64,000 bases of DNA. It comes from Thermoleophilia bacterium SCSIO 60948. GTDB taxonomy: Bacteria > Actinomycetota > Thermoleophilia > Solirubrobacterales > 70-9. The stretch lies in assembly GCA_021496505.1 (NCBI GenBank), contig CP053031.1, positions 3,092,001-3,156,000 of the forward strand, given 5' to 3'. Made by a program: the position numbers and the translations under genes. The notes below the pieces were generated by a model. The model ran no database searches. It was not told where the DNA came from and was given only the letters and a program-made list of their open reading frames with translations. Each line of letters begins with the position of its first letter. Position 1 is the stretch's first letter. Shown here piece after piece: positions 51,118 to 59,916 of the stretch.

Positions 51118-51690
51118 GTGGGATATCGCTCGATCTCGGTATTGGTTCTTGCCGCCGCATTCGTCGGCCTCCTTGGCTGGGGCCTCTCGCAGAGCAGCCC
51201 GACCGCTCTAGAGATCGGAGAGCAGATCGGCGATGAGCAGGAACCCGGCGGACCGGCGCTTCCGGTGCTAGACGGAACTGAGCGCGCAGTTGGCGTCGAT
51301 GGGGCTGAGGAGCTGTCGCTCCCCGACTTTCGCGGCCAGTGGGTCCTCGTCAACGTCTGGGCCTCCTGGTGCGTTCCGTGCGAGGAGGAGGCGCCCGAGC
51401 TTGAGCGTTTCTATCGGCACAACGGAGGTGGCGAGGGGAAGTTCCAAATCGTCGGCATCGATACGAAGGACGCGGTCTCCGACGGCCGCGAGTTCGTCGA
51501 GGAGTTCGACCTGACCTACCCCCAGCTCCACGACGGAGGCGGCACCTTCGCCGATGATGTGCTGAAGGCGACCGGGGTTCCCGAGAGCTACCTCCTCGAT
51601 CCCGACGGCGCGCTCGTCACCTACGTCCGCGGCCCAGTTGATGCGAGATACCTTCGAACGGAGATCCAGCCGCTCCTCGGTGGCAGCTGA
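51118..51690 (+). CDS. TlpA-like thioredoxin 2
   Basis: 190 aa from GTG 51118. Signal anchor (5-22), then LPDFRGQWVLVNVWASWCVPCEEEAPELERF with active-site C-V-P-C, VVGIDTKDAVSDGREFVEEF and cis-Pro GVPESYLLDPDG: TlpA/ResA family, redoxin subgroup. Extracytoplasmic; likely a CcdA client, and divergent from ccdA over a shared regulatory gap. Confidence 0.88.
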   Translation: MGYRSISVLVLAAAFVGLLGWGLSQSSPTALEIGEQIGDEQEPGGPALPVLDGTERAVGVDGAEELSLPDFRGQWVLVNVWASWCVPCEEEAPELERFYRHNGGGEGKFQIVGIDTKDAVSDGREFVEEFDLTYPQLHDGGGTFADDVLKATGVPESYLLDPDGALVTYVRGPVDARYLRTEIQPLLGGS

Positions 51691-51760
51691 CGCTGGTTCT
51701 TGCGAAGTCTGAAAGCGAGCAGACCGTGGAGGAGGTAGATGATCAATGCGGTCGTCACCC

Positions 51761-52729
51761 TCAACCGGTTCGTTCCGCTTCGCGAAGCGCAGCCTCGAGT
51801 TCCTCGGCGGAGAACGCGCCCTCGATCCGGGTGCTGACGCGACCGTCGCGGTCGAAGACGAAGAGCCAGGGCTCCGTCCTGAGACCGAAGGCGCGGAGCT
51901 GGCTTCGCAGCCCCTCGGCGGGGTTGTTGTCCTCCCAGACCTCCATGTGGATGAAGGCCGCGTCGCCCTCCCACTCCTGCTTGACCTGCTCGGCGATATC
52001 CACGACCGGCCCGCAGACTCTGCTCTCACACAACGCAGGCGTAGCGATCACGAGCGCTACCGGCTTCTCGCCGATCGCATCGGCGAAGTCGACCTCGTGC
52101 ATCGTGTCGGCCGGGACGCGCGTCTCGATCTCCTCGATCTTGCCGACGTCCTCGACGGTCGGCGTGTTGATCGGGGGCGGGCGCTCGCCGACCTGGGGTA
52201 CTGGCGGATCGTCGGTGATCTCGATGCCCCGAATGCCCGCGACCCGCGGTTCCTCACCGCCGAGCACCGCTATGAAGCGCCACTCGCCGGGTTGGCCGAA
52301 CCGGGCGTCGACGACATAGAGCCCCTTGGCGGCGTCCGGATCGAGGCCGGTCGAGCGTGCGACAAAGGGCGCGTCGGTGGCGAGGCTCTCGGTTCTAGCG
52401 GGCAACGGCCCGAGGATCGGTCCTTTCCCCCGTGCCGCGTAGATCGCGACGTCCTCGTCGATCGCCTGTGAGCCCGAGACGTTGTAGAGAGCGAAACCGA
52501 AGCGCTGATCGCCCGGCGGCAGGAAGCTCTGTGTCGGAACGAGAACGAAGTTGTCGTCCTTCGGCAGGCCGGAATAGAAGTCGATCAGCGAGCCCGAGGG
52601 CCGGGGGAAATCAGACCTGGCAGGGGCAGCGCGCGCGACGCCGTCCTCGGGCTCCTCGGCACCCCCGCAGGCCGCGCCGATGAGCCCAAGAGCGAGCACG
52701 ATCGCGCTGGCGACACCCCTGAGGCTCAA
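51761..52729 (-). CDS. Lipoprotein with C-terminal thioredoxin-like domain
   Basis: 322 aa from TTG 52729, which overlaps the ATPase TGA (TTGA). Lipobox LIGAACGG at residue 20, a beta-rich central domain (about 60-190) and a thioredoxin-like end: VALVIATPALCESRVCGPVVD (Cys-x4-Cys in place of CxxC) and RTEPWLFVFDRDGRVSTRIEG. The C-x4-C spacing recalls SCO/TlpA-like copper carriers but is not the standard redox motif. Translationally coupled to the P-type ATPase; possibly it receives or traps the exported metal. Confidence 0.7.
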   Translation of the reverse strand: MSLRGVASAIVLALGLIGAACGGAEEPEDGVARAAPARSDFPRPSGSLIDFYSGLPKDDNFVLVPTQSFLPPGDQRFGFALYNVSGSQAIDEDVAIYAARGKGPILGPLPARTESLATDAPFVARSTGLDPDAAKGLYVVDARFGQPGEWRFIAVLGGEEPRVAGIRGIEITDDPPVPQVGERPPPINTPTVEDVGKIEEIETRVPADTMHEVDFADAIGEKPVALVIATPALCESRVCGPVVDIAEQVKQEWEGDAAFIHMEVWEDNNPAEGLRSQLRAFGLRTEPWLFVFDRDGRVSTRIEGAFSAEELEAALREAERTG

Positions 52730-54795
52730 CGCGTCGACTCGGCCAACGCCCCTTCCTCGGAGCGGGGTCGCTCCGAGGAGCAGCAGTCGTCCTCGCAGCA
52801 TGCGTCAGAGGCAGGCTCCTGAACCATCTGCGCGAGCGGAAGAGGCGCCGGGTCCGACGTCAGGGGTCGAGGCTCGCGGCCGCTTTCGAGCTCGGGAGCG
52901 AAGCTCGTTCGACGGCCCGCCCGAACCCCGTTGGCGATCACGATGATCTCGGCCAGCTCGTGGATCGATACGACCGCCGCGAGTCCCAGGACGCCCGTCG
53001 CGGCGAGCGGCACGAGGGCAACGAGTATCGCGCCGGAGAGAGCCAGGTTCTGGCGCATGATCGCGCCGGCGCGCCGCGCGTGGGCGAGGGTGTCGGGCAG
53101 ATGGCGAAGGTCATCGCCCATCAGCGCGACGTCCGCTGTCTCGATGGCGACGTCGGTCCCGATCGCTCCCATCGCGACCCCGACGTCGGCGCTCGCGAGT
53201 GCCGGAGCATCGTTGATCCCGTCGCCGACCATCGCCACTCGCGCCTCGGCACCCAAGCGCCGCACGGCCTCGAGCTTGTCCTCGGGAAGGAGTTCGGACT
53301 CGACACGATCGATTCCGATCTCGCCGGCGAGGGCGTCAGCGGTGCGGCTGTTGTCGCCGGTCATCATCACGATCTCGCGAACGCCGACCCGCCTCAGCCG
53401 CTCGATCGCCTCGCGCGCCTCGGGCCGCGGATCGTCGCGAACCGCGATCAGGCCGAGTAGCTGTCCGCCGCGCTCGACGGCGACGATGCTGGCCCCTTGC
53501 TCCTGTAGGCGGGAGACCTGACCGGAGAGCTCGCCGACGTCGACGAAGCCCGGCTTGCCGAGTCGAAGCGATCCGTTCTCTCCGCTGCCGGTCAGCCCGT
53601 GTCCGGGGACCGCCTCGACGTCGGACGCCCTTGGGACCCTCGGTGCCGCGGCGAGGATCGCTGCGGCCAGAGGATGCTCCGAGCGTGCCTCGAGCGCGGC
53701 GGCGCTCTTGATGACGTCGGCCTCCTCGACGCCGTCCGCGGCGACGATGGCCGTGACGCGCGGCGCGTTCTCGGTGAGCGTTCCGGTCTTGTCCAACGCG
53801 ACGGCACGGATTCGCGACAGCGCCTCGAGAGCTGCACCGCCCTTGATCAGCACTCCGGACTTTGTCGCCGCCCCGATCGATGCAACCACCGTGACGGGGA
53901 CCGAGATCGCAAAGGCGCAGGGAGCCGCGGCTACGAGCACGACCAGCGAGCGTTCGATCCACAGGTCCGGTGAACCGAGAATGCTGCCGAGCAGCGCCAT
54001 CAGTCCCGCGGCGAGCAGCACCCCCGGGACCAGCGGCCTGGCGATCCGCTCGGCGAGGCGCTGGCTTCGGCCCTTGCGCTCCTGGGCCTCCTCGACGATC
54101 CGGACGATCCGCGCCAGCGAGTTGTCCTCGACTACCGCGCTCACCTCGACCTCGAGCGCACCGGAGCCGTTGACCGCCGCGGCGTAGATCGTGTCGCCCT
54201 CTCCGAGCTCGACGGGGACCGACTCTCCGGTGATCGCCGCGAGGTCTACGGCTGAGCGACCCGAGGCGATGACGCCGTCGGTCGCAACTCGCTCGCCCGG
54301 ACGGATCGAGATGACGTCCCCAACCTCGAGCTCAGCTGGGTCGACGCTCTCCTCGGAGCCGTCGACGATCCGCGTGGCGCGGCTCGGGACGAGATCGAGC
54401 AGGGCGCGAAGACCCTGGCGGGTCCGGGTGAGCGCGTAGTGCTCGAGCGCTTCGGAGATCGAGAACAGGAAGGCGAGCGTCGCCGCCTCGCCCCACTCGC
54501 CCAGGACCATGGCACCGATCGCGGCGATCGCCATCAGCGTGTCGACGCCCAGCCTGCGGTCGAGGAGACCGCGTGCCGCACCCGGAATGAAGGTCAGCCC
54601 GCCGGCGAGGATCGCCGCGATGAAGAGAACCATCGCCGCTGTTACTGCTTCAGTCAGAACCGAAACGATCAGCCCCGCGGCGAGCGCGACCCCGGCGAGC
54701 GCCGAAAGCCGGATCTCCCGCACATCGATCAGCCGCGGTGCGCCACCATCAGGCTCGCCGGCGGGCGCGGACGGCGCGCAGCACGCATCGCTCAT
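52726..54795 (-). CDS. Heavy-metal P1B-type ATPase (CadA/ZntA-like)
   Basis: 689 aa. Actuator TGES in LAAITGESVPVELG, phosphorylation site ALDKTGTLTENAPRV, SEHPLAAAIL, hinge GDGINDAPALASADVG, and TM8-like SIHELAEIIVIANGVR. The TM6 metal motif is A-P-C (LVAAAPCAFAISVP) rather than C-P-C. There is no N-terminal HMA domain, but MSDACC starts the protein and DACCEDDCCSS ends it. Start ATG 54795 overlaps the CadC-like stop. Exports Zn/Cd/Pb-type ions under CadC control. Confidence 0.88.
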   Translation of the reverse strand: MSDACCAPSAPAGEPDGGAPRLIDVREIRLSALAGVALAAGLIVSVLTEAVTAAMVLFIAAILAGGLTFIPGAARGLLDRRLGVDTLMAIAAIGAMVLGEWGEAATLAFLFSISEALEHYALTRTRQGLRALLDLVPSRATRIVDGSEESVDPAELEVGDVISIRPGERVATDGVIASGRSAVDLAAITGESVPVELGEGDTIYAAAVNGSGALEVEVSAVVEDNSLARIVRIVEEAQERKGRSQRLAERIARPLVPGVLLAAGLMALLGSILGSPDLWIERSLVVLVAAAPCAFAISVPVTVVASIGAATKSGVLIKGGAALEALSRIRAVALDKTGTLTENAPRVTAIVAADGVEEADVIKSAAALEARSEHPLAAAILAAAPRVPRASDVEAVPGHGLTGSGENGSLRLGKPGFVDVGELSGQVSRLQEQGASIVAVERGGQLLGLIAVRDDPRPEAREAIERLRRVGVREIVMMTGDNSRTADALAGEIGIDRVESELLPEDKLEAVRRLGAEARVAMVGDGINDAPALASADVGVAMGAIGTDVAIETADVALMGDDLRHLPDTLAHARRAGAIMRQNLALSGAILVALVPLAATGVLGLAAVVSIHELAEIIVIANGVRAGRRTSFAPELESGREPRPLTSDPAPLPLAQMVQEPASDACCEDDCCSSERPRSEEGALAESTR

Positions 54796-55154
54796 GCGTG
54801 CGAGCGCTCCGATGAGCCGATAATCGCGGAGACCAGAGTCGAACCGATTTCGGTCAGCGAGTAGAGGACCATCTTTCCGTCGCGCCGCGAACTGACGAGT
54901 CCATCGGTGCGAAGGCGGCGCAGATGATGCGAGACCAGATTCTCCGGGCGCTCGGCGATCCACGCCAGATCGCAGACGCACAGCTGGTCGGTGCGAGCGA
55001 GCGTCGCCGCGAGCATCAATCGCGTCGGGTCGCCGAGGGCGGCACCGCGAGCCGCCGCGGTCTCGGCCTCGGTCAGGGAGAGGCGAGTGCTTCGCAGCGA
55101 CTCGGCTCGGGGCAAATCAAGGCAGAGCAGATCGCATCGATCGGAGCCGGGCAT
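54792..55154 (-). CDS. cadC: CadC-like ArsR/SmtB metal-responsive repressor
   Basis: 120 aa. Winged helix (LGDPTRLMLAATLARTDQLC, ENLVSHHLRRLRTDGLV, RRDGKMVLYSL). Cys7, Cys11, Cys59 and Cys61 (SDRCDLLC and LCVCDLAW) reproduce the alpha3N four-Cys site of staphylococcal CadC (7, 11, 58, 60), which senses Cd, Pb and Bi. It overlaps the P-type ATPase gene by 4 bp and represses that operon. A palindrome lies right upstream. Confidence 0.9.
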   Translation of the reverse strand: MPGSDRCDLLCLDLPRAESLRSTRLSLTEAETAAARGAALGDPTRLMLAATLARTDQLCVCDLAWIAERPENLVSHHLRRLRTDGLVSSRRDGKMVLYSLTEIGSTLVSAIIGSSERSHA

Positions 55155-55165
55155 GTCCTCATCCT

Positions 55166-55175
55166 AACGTACGTT
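55166..55175. promoter_or_regulatory. Palindrome AACGTACGTT before cadC
   Basis: A perfect 10-bp palindrome 11 bp upstream of the cadC-like ATG, in the position of a CadC autoregulatory operator. Confidence 0.45.
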
Positions 55176-55256
55176 GCAATGTGCGCGAGGACGGGCGCCC
55201 TCGGGGAGTTACGCGGACGTATGAGCGACAGGCCCGCCGAGCGGGCCGGCGCTGCG

Positions 55257-55823
55257 CTAGCCCCCGTGCCGGCCGTCCAGACGCCGCAACTGCCGCCTCG
55301 GGTCCTTTGCTCGACCGCCGGAATACCACCCCGGCTCGGTCCATGATTCGTAGTGCAGCAGGCAGGCGGTGGCGTTGCCCGTGTCGCCGACGACGCCGAT
55401 CTGCTCGCCAGCGTCTACGCGTTCGCCTTCTCGGACGCTCGCCCGCTTCTTTAGATGCATGTACACGGCGTCGAGCTTGCTGCCGCGTCGCCGGATGACA
55501 ACGTAGTTTCCGGCCGCGCTCGCCTGTCGGTCGACCAAACGCACGCGACCGGGCGTTGCCGCGACGACGGGTTGACGGCACCCGGCGAGCAGGTCCTGGC
55601 CCTGATGACCGCGCCCGGCTCCGAAGCCCTGGCCCCATTCGTGCTTGCCCTTGACGGGGAACGAGTTCTTGCCGGACACGCCGCCCGAGCCACCGCCCGT
55701 TCCCACGCCGCCTCCGCCGTCGGCGATTGCGAACACCGGCACCGCGCCGAGGGTCAACACCGTACCGAGGCCCATCAAAGCGAGCCTTGCCCGACTCCAC
55801 GCCCGGAACATCGATCCGATCAA
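55257..55823 (-). CDS. M23 (LytM) domain protein with altered H-x-H motif
   Basis: 188 aa from TTG 55823 with AGGAG before it. Signal peptide (13-33), Gly-rich linker and LytM domain parallel to the protein at 37645. GAGRGHQGQDLLAGC keeps H-x3-D, but ATACLLHYESW stands where the paralogue has CHLHFEIW, so the first His of H-x-H is Leu. Loss of a metal or catalytic His suggests a non-hydrolytic LytM factor (activator or wall binder). Controlled by its own c-di-AMP riboswitch. Confidence 0.8.
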   Translation of the reverse strand: MIGSMFRAWSRARLALMGLGTVLTLGAVPVFAIADGGGGVGTGGGSGGVSGKNSFPVKGKHEWGQGFGAGRGHQGQDLLAGCRQPVVAATPGRVRLVDRQASAAGNYVVIRRRGSKLDAVYMHLKKRASVREGERVDAGEQIGVVGDTGNATACLLHYESWTEPGWYSGGRAKDPRRQLRRLDGRHGG

Positions 55824-55839
55824 CCTGAGCTCCTCTTCG

Positions 55840-55965
55840 CTTACGCCTTCGGGGTTAGCTGACGGGCTCGCGCAGGAAGAGCAGCGCTAGGGCCTCTGAA
55901 AAAGGCCGCATTCGCCCCAAACCGGTGGGTCCCCCGATCACACGGCTTTCCGCATGACTCGGCAT
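55840..55965 (-). ncRNA. c-di-AMP (ydaO/yuaA) riboswitch 2
   Basis: Minus strand: ATCGGGGGACCCACCGGTTT, then GGGGCGAATGCGGCC, a hairpin GGCC-TTTTTCAGA-GGCC, CGCGAGCCCGTCAGCTAACC and CCGAAGGCGTAAGCG. The conserved GGGGGACCC, GGGGcGAAT, GAGCCCGtCAGCTAACC and TAAGCG blocks match the Bacillus ydaO riboswitch closely. It sits directly before the second M23 gene. Confidence 0.9.
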
Positions 55966-56058
55966 TTGATCGCGCCACTCTAGTCGAGTCGAGGCCCGAA
56001 CTGAAGATGGCGGTCGAGGCAGAACCTCTTCGAGCCGGGGGCCGTAAGATCGGCTCGC

Positions 56059-56652
56059 GTGCGGCCCGTCGTGGCAACTCCGGGCATCTCAGCTCTGCGG
56101 GGGGCCTCCCTCGTAGCCCTCGGGTCTTTCGTTCTGCACGAGCTTCGCTACCTGCTGGATCCGGCAGCGAAGAGCACCGTCTGGGCCGGAGGGCACGGCT
56201 ACGTGGAAGCCGTGCTTCCACTCGTGGCCGCAACGGCGCTTGTGCTCATAGCCGTCTCCCTCTTTCGCCGGGTGCTTCCGCACTCCGCGCGCAGACGGGC
56301 GCGACGCATCGATCGAACCGGCGTCTACGCGACGGCGCTGCTCGGCGTCCATCTGAGCCAGGAAACGATCGAGGCGGTTGTCGGCGGTGGGTTCGGGCCG
56401 CATCTGATCCTCAACCTGCTCGTCGCCGCCGCCTTCTCGATCCCTCTGGCGCTTGGCCTTGGATGTATCGCTGCGCTCATCGCGGCCTGGCTTGATCGGA
56501 TCGAGTCTCGAATCGGCTTCGCTCTCGCCATCCGACCGAGAGCGGCGGCGCCGTCCGCTCCGCTTGCGCCGGTGATCGTCATCCTCCGGGGCTTCGAAGT
56601 CTCCAGCCACCGCTTGGCCCGGGGACCGCCGAAGCCTTCCGGTCGAGCCTGA
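56059..56652 (+). CDS. Multi-pass membrane protein of unknown family
   Basis: 197 aa from GTG 56059; four hydrophobic segments. HELRYLLDPAAKSTVWAGGHGYVEAVLP and GVHLSQETIEAVVGGGFGPH hold conserved-looking His/Glu residues between helices, and the end is basic and low complexity. First of three genes leading to 58714. No family named with confidence; a metal or small-molecule transport role is only a guess. Confidence 0.5.
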   Translation: MRPVVATPGISALRGASLVALGSFVLHELRYLLDPAAKSTVWAGGHGYVEAVLPLVAATALVLIAVSLFRRVLPHSARRRARRIDRTGVYATALLGVHLSQETIEAVVGGGFGPHLILNLLVAAAFSIPLALGLGCIAALIAAWLDRIESRIGFALAIRPRAAAPSAPLAPVIVILRGFEVSSHRLARGPPKPSGRA

Positions 56653-56759
56653 CGGCTCGCGACCAGTCGAAGGTAGGGAGACCTGTCCGCCGGCCGGCGG
56701 CCTCAGGTCGTCTGAACGATGGGCTCTGACTCCGCGAGCCCCGTCGATAGGAGCACCGT

Positions 56760-57260
56760 ATGAATTTCAGGAAAGGTCCCGCGATCCTCGGCGTCGTCGT
56801 CGCGATCGCCGCAATCGTTGTTGTCGTCGTGGTCGGCGGTGGCGACGACGCGAAGACTCCGACCACGTCACCGACCGATGAGATCGCCGACGAGGGTGCG
56901 GCGTCAGGCCGCGAAGCGGATCCCGATCGACGGAAGCCGGGCGACTCGACTCAGGGAGGCGAATCTGATCCCGGCCCCCAGAGCGAGGCGCCGAAGCCGG
57001 AGCAGCCCGTGATCGAGTTGGAGGAGGGCCAGCCGGTCGGAGGTGTGCGCGAACTCGCCTACTCACCTGGTGACACGATTCGATTCGCGGTCGACTCCGA
57101 CGTCGACGACGAGATTCACTTCCACGGCTACGACGTTTCCGTTCCGGTGAAGGCCGGCGAGCAGTCGCAGGTCGTCGCGATAGCGACGCTCGAGGGCGTC
57201 TTCGAGGTCGAGCTCGAAGATCGTGTGATCCCCATCGCGGAAGTGACCGTTAGCCCGTGA
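56760..57260 (+). CDS. Membrane-anchored cupredoxin-like protein
   Basis: 166 aa. N-terminal anchor (7-28), a long disordered Asp/Pro/Ser linker (30-90), then a short beta domain with DTIRFAVDSDVDDEIHFHGYDVSVPVKAG and a terminal FEVELEDRVIPIAEVTV, the layout of cupredoxin_1/EfeO N-domain-like proteins (HFHGYD supplies possible metal His). Copper or iron binding outside the cell is inferred. It overlaps the next gene by 4 bp. Confidence 0.65.
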   Translation: MNFRKGPAILGVVVAIAAIVVVVVVGGGDDAKTPTTSPTDEIADEGAASGREADPDRRKPGDSTQGGESDPGPQSEAPKPEQPVIELEEGQPVGGVRELAYSPGDTIRFAVDSDVDDEIHFHGYDVSVPVKAGEQSQVVAIATLEGVFEVELEDRVIPIAEVTVSP

Positions 57261-58714
57261 CGGCGAGGAAGATGCGCGCCGCGGCGGCCATGGCGGCGGC
57301 GGTCGCAGTCGCGCTTTGCATGCCCGCGGCAGCCTGGGCGCATGCCGGGCTAGTCCAGTCGGAGGATGTGCCGCTTCCGACCCAGGCCGCCCTCGGCGCC
57401 GCCGGGGCGGTCCTCGTCGTTTCGTTCTTCGCGCTCTCCGTCGCGTGGAAAAAGCCGCTCTTCGAAGACGGCCGCTGCCGGCCGCTGCCCACGGTCGTCT
57501 CGAGCCTCCTGCTGAATCGATTCGTTGCCGCGATCGCCGGTGCGATCGGAGTGTTTCTGCTCGGCCTGACGATCTACGCGGGGCTGCGGGGAACGATCGC
57601 CCCCGACCGCAACTTCGCCGTCGGCTTCACGTTCGTGACCTTCTACCTCGGGCTCGTGCTGCTGAGCGTGCTCTTCGGCGATGTGTTTCGCGCCTTCAAC
57701 CCCTGGCGTGCGATAGCGCGCGTCGTCGCCGGCGGCTTCAAGCTGATCGCGGGCCAGTCGGCGCCGGCACCTCTCACGCTGCCCGAGCGCGTCGGGCGCT
57801 GGCCGGCGGTCGGCGGCATCGTCGCCTTCGTCTGGCTCGAGCTCGTCTGGGGCCAGGGGCTTCAGAGCCTGTCGGTGACCCCGTACGACACCGCACTCGC
57901 GGCCCTGATCTACAGCGTCTACACGTTCGTGATGATGGCGCTGTTCGGTATCGAGCGCTGGCTCGAGCGCGGCGAGGCATTCTCGGTCTACTTCAGCATG
58001 TTCGCCCGCCTGTCAACCTTTGCGGTGCGCGGGGGCCGGGTCGTAATCCAGCGGCCGCTAAGCGGGCTGCGCGACTGGGCCGGCGAGATCGCGGGCTCGG
58101 TCGCGCTGGTACTCGTCTCGATCGGACTGACCCTTTTCGACGGCTCGACCGAGGGGCTTTATCAGGAGCCGATCGCTCTCCTACGCGATGGTTGGTTCGC
58201 GGGCCTCGGGCCGGCTTGGTCCGCGCGCCTTGCGCTGACGATCTTCATGGCCGCCTCGCTCGCGTTCGTGCTCGGGATCTACTGGCTCGGGATCGCGGGC
58301 ATGCGGACGGTCAAGCCGGATCTCACGACGCGCGAGCTCGGACAACGGTTCTGTCACAGCTTCGTGCCGATCGCGCTGGCGTATCTGGTGGCTCACTACT
58401 TCTCGTACTTCGTGCTGCTCGAGCAGGCTCAGTTCGGGTTCCTGTTGTCCGATCCGCTCGGCACCGGGATCGATCTGTTCGGGACCGCCGACAACGGCAT
58501 CGACTACGCCGTTCTCAGCGCGACCTTGGTCTGGTGGGTCCAGCTGATTTCTCTCGTCACGGGCCACGTGATAGCCCTGGCGCTTGGCCACGATCGCGCC
58601 CTCGCGGTGTTCGGCGATCAGCGGACCGCGGTTCGATCCCAGTACTGGATGCTCGCGCTGATGGTCGGTTTCACCTACACCGGGATCTGGCTGTTATCGC
58701 TGGCGAACGCTTGA
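57257..58714 (+). CDS. Large multi-pass membrane protein (fenitrothion-hydrolase-annotated family)
   Basis: 485 aa with a signal-like N-terminus (CMPAAAWAHAG) and about 11 helices. FGDVFRAFNPWRAI and FCHSFVPIALAYLVAHYFSY are the most motif-like parts; His/Cys in the latter could bind a metal. Similar actinobacterial proteins tend to be annotated as fenitrothion hydrolase on weak grounds. Coupled to the cupredoxin-like gene, it could be a copper/haem-linked membrane component. Confidence 0.5.
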   Translation: MTARKMRAAAAMAAAVAVALCMPAAAWAHAGLVQSEDVPLPTQAALGAAGAVLVVSFFALSVAWKKPLFEDGRCRPLPTVVSSLLLNRFVAAIAGAIGVFLLGLTIYAGLRGTIAPDRNFAVGFTFVTFYLGLVLLSVLFGDVFRAFNPWRAIARVVAGGFKLIAGQSAPAPLTLPERVGRWPAVGGIVAFVWLELVWGQGLQSLSVTPYDTALAALIYSVYTFVMMALFGIERWLERGEAFSVYFSMFARLSTFAVRGGRVVIQRPLSGLRDWAGEIAGSVALVLVSIGLTLFDGSTEGLYQEPIALLRDGWFAGLGPAWSARLALTIFMAASLAFVLGIYWLGIAGMRTVKPDLTTRELGQRFCHSFVPIALAYLVAHYFSYFVLLEQAQFGFLLSDPLGTGIDLFGTADNGIDYAVLSATLVWWVQLISLVTGHVIALALGHDRALAVFGDQRTAVRSQYWMLALMVGFTYTGIWLLSLANA

Positions 58715-58928
58715 GCCTGCTCGTCCGGACCGCGAGAGCGTTCGGCGGTTCGATGAGTGGCTGACTCGGTACCGATTCGCATTCCCGGTTCGGCCCGCAT
58801 GGCGGCGGCATACTCGAGACCTTGACCTCCTCGGCGCCCACGCAAACGATCGCACTGTCCGCGACCGACGAGCGGTGCGCGCCGCGGGGCCTACGCGGCG
58901 GCGCAGCTAGTGCCCGAGTCGACACCTG

Positions 58929-59897
58929 ATGAGCCACGGTCACGACCACTCGCATAGCGGCGCCGGCGCGGGGGAAGACGCGGAGGGACGGCGTGCGCGC
59001 CGCAGGGCGCTCGCCATCGCGTTCGGCCTCACGGCGGGCTTCATGGGCGCCGAGGTGGTTGGTGGTTTGCTCACTGGCAGCCTGGCGCTGCTCGCCGACG
59101 CCGGGCACATGCTCTCGGACGCACTCTCACTCGCCGTGGCGCTGTTCGCCGTGCGACTGGCCGACCGGCCTGCCACCCCGGATCGCACCTTCGGCTTCAA
59201 GCGAGCCGAGATCCTCGCGGCCCTCTTCAACGGAGTGACGTTGATCCTGATCTCCGCGTGGATCTTCTATGAGGCGATCAGTCGCCTGTCCGATCCCCCC
59301 GAAGTCCTGGGCGGACCGATGCTGGTCGTGGCGCTGCTGGGCTTGGCGGTCAACTTTGCGGCTTTTCGCGTGTTGCACGCGGGCTCGGGCTCCGAGAGCA
59401 TCAACATGTCGGCCGCGATCCGGCACGTCGTCGCCGACATCATGGGTTCGGTCGGAGTGCTCATCGCGGCTGGGGTGATCCTGCTGACGGGCTTCGAGGC
59501 GGCCGATCCGATCATCTCCTTCTTGATCGCACTGCTGATCCTCTTCAGCGCCTGGCCCGTCCTGCGCGACGCGTCAAGGGTCCTGCTCGAAGCCGCGCCT
59601 CGCGACATCGACGTAGCGAGACTCGGCACTGCGATCGCGGGCATAGACGGTGTGCGCGATGTGCATGACCTACACGTCTGGACCATCACATCCGGCTTTC
59701 CGGCGATGTCGGCCCACGTCGTCGTCGCCGCGGAGGCGAACTGCCATCGAAAGCGTCTGGAGATCGAGGCGCTGCTCGACGATCGGTACTCGATCACTCA
59801 CACGACCCTGCAGGTCGATCATGCCGCTACCAATGCTCCGCTTCAGCTGGCCCGGCTCGATTCCGGGACCGGCACGCTGGCAAGCGACCAACGCTGA
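58929..59897 (+). CDS. Cation diffusion facilitator (CzcD/ZitB-like) transporter
   Basis: 322 aa. His-rich start MSHGHDHSHSGAG, six helices, TM2 site LLADAGHMLSDALSLAVAL (the HxxxD-type D-x2-x-D set), TM5 site RHVVADIMGSVGVLI, and cytoplasmic domain with VRDVHDLHVWTITSGFPAMSAHV. Zn/Cd/Co:proton antiporter in the membrane. The spacing to neighbours suggests its own promoter in the 213-bp gap upstream, which otherwise shows no feature. Confidence 0.92.
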   Translation: MSHGHDHSHSGAGAGEDAEGRRARRRALAIAFGLTAGFMGAEVVGGLLTGSLALLADAGHMLSDALSLAVALFAVRLADRPATPDRTFGFKRAEILAALFNGVTLILISAWIFYEAISRLSDPPEVLGGPMLVVALLGLAVNFAAFRVLHAGSGSESINMSAAIRHVVADIMGSVGVLIAAGVILLTGFEAADPIISFLIALLILFSAWPVLRDASRVLLEAAPRDIDVARLGTAIAGIDGVRDVHDLHVWTITSGFPAMSAHVVVAAEANCHRKRLEIEALLDDRYSITHTTLQVDHAATNAPLQLARLDSGTGTLASDQR

Positions 59898-59916
59898 CCG
59901 ACGTCCGGGGAGCGGG

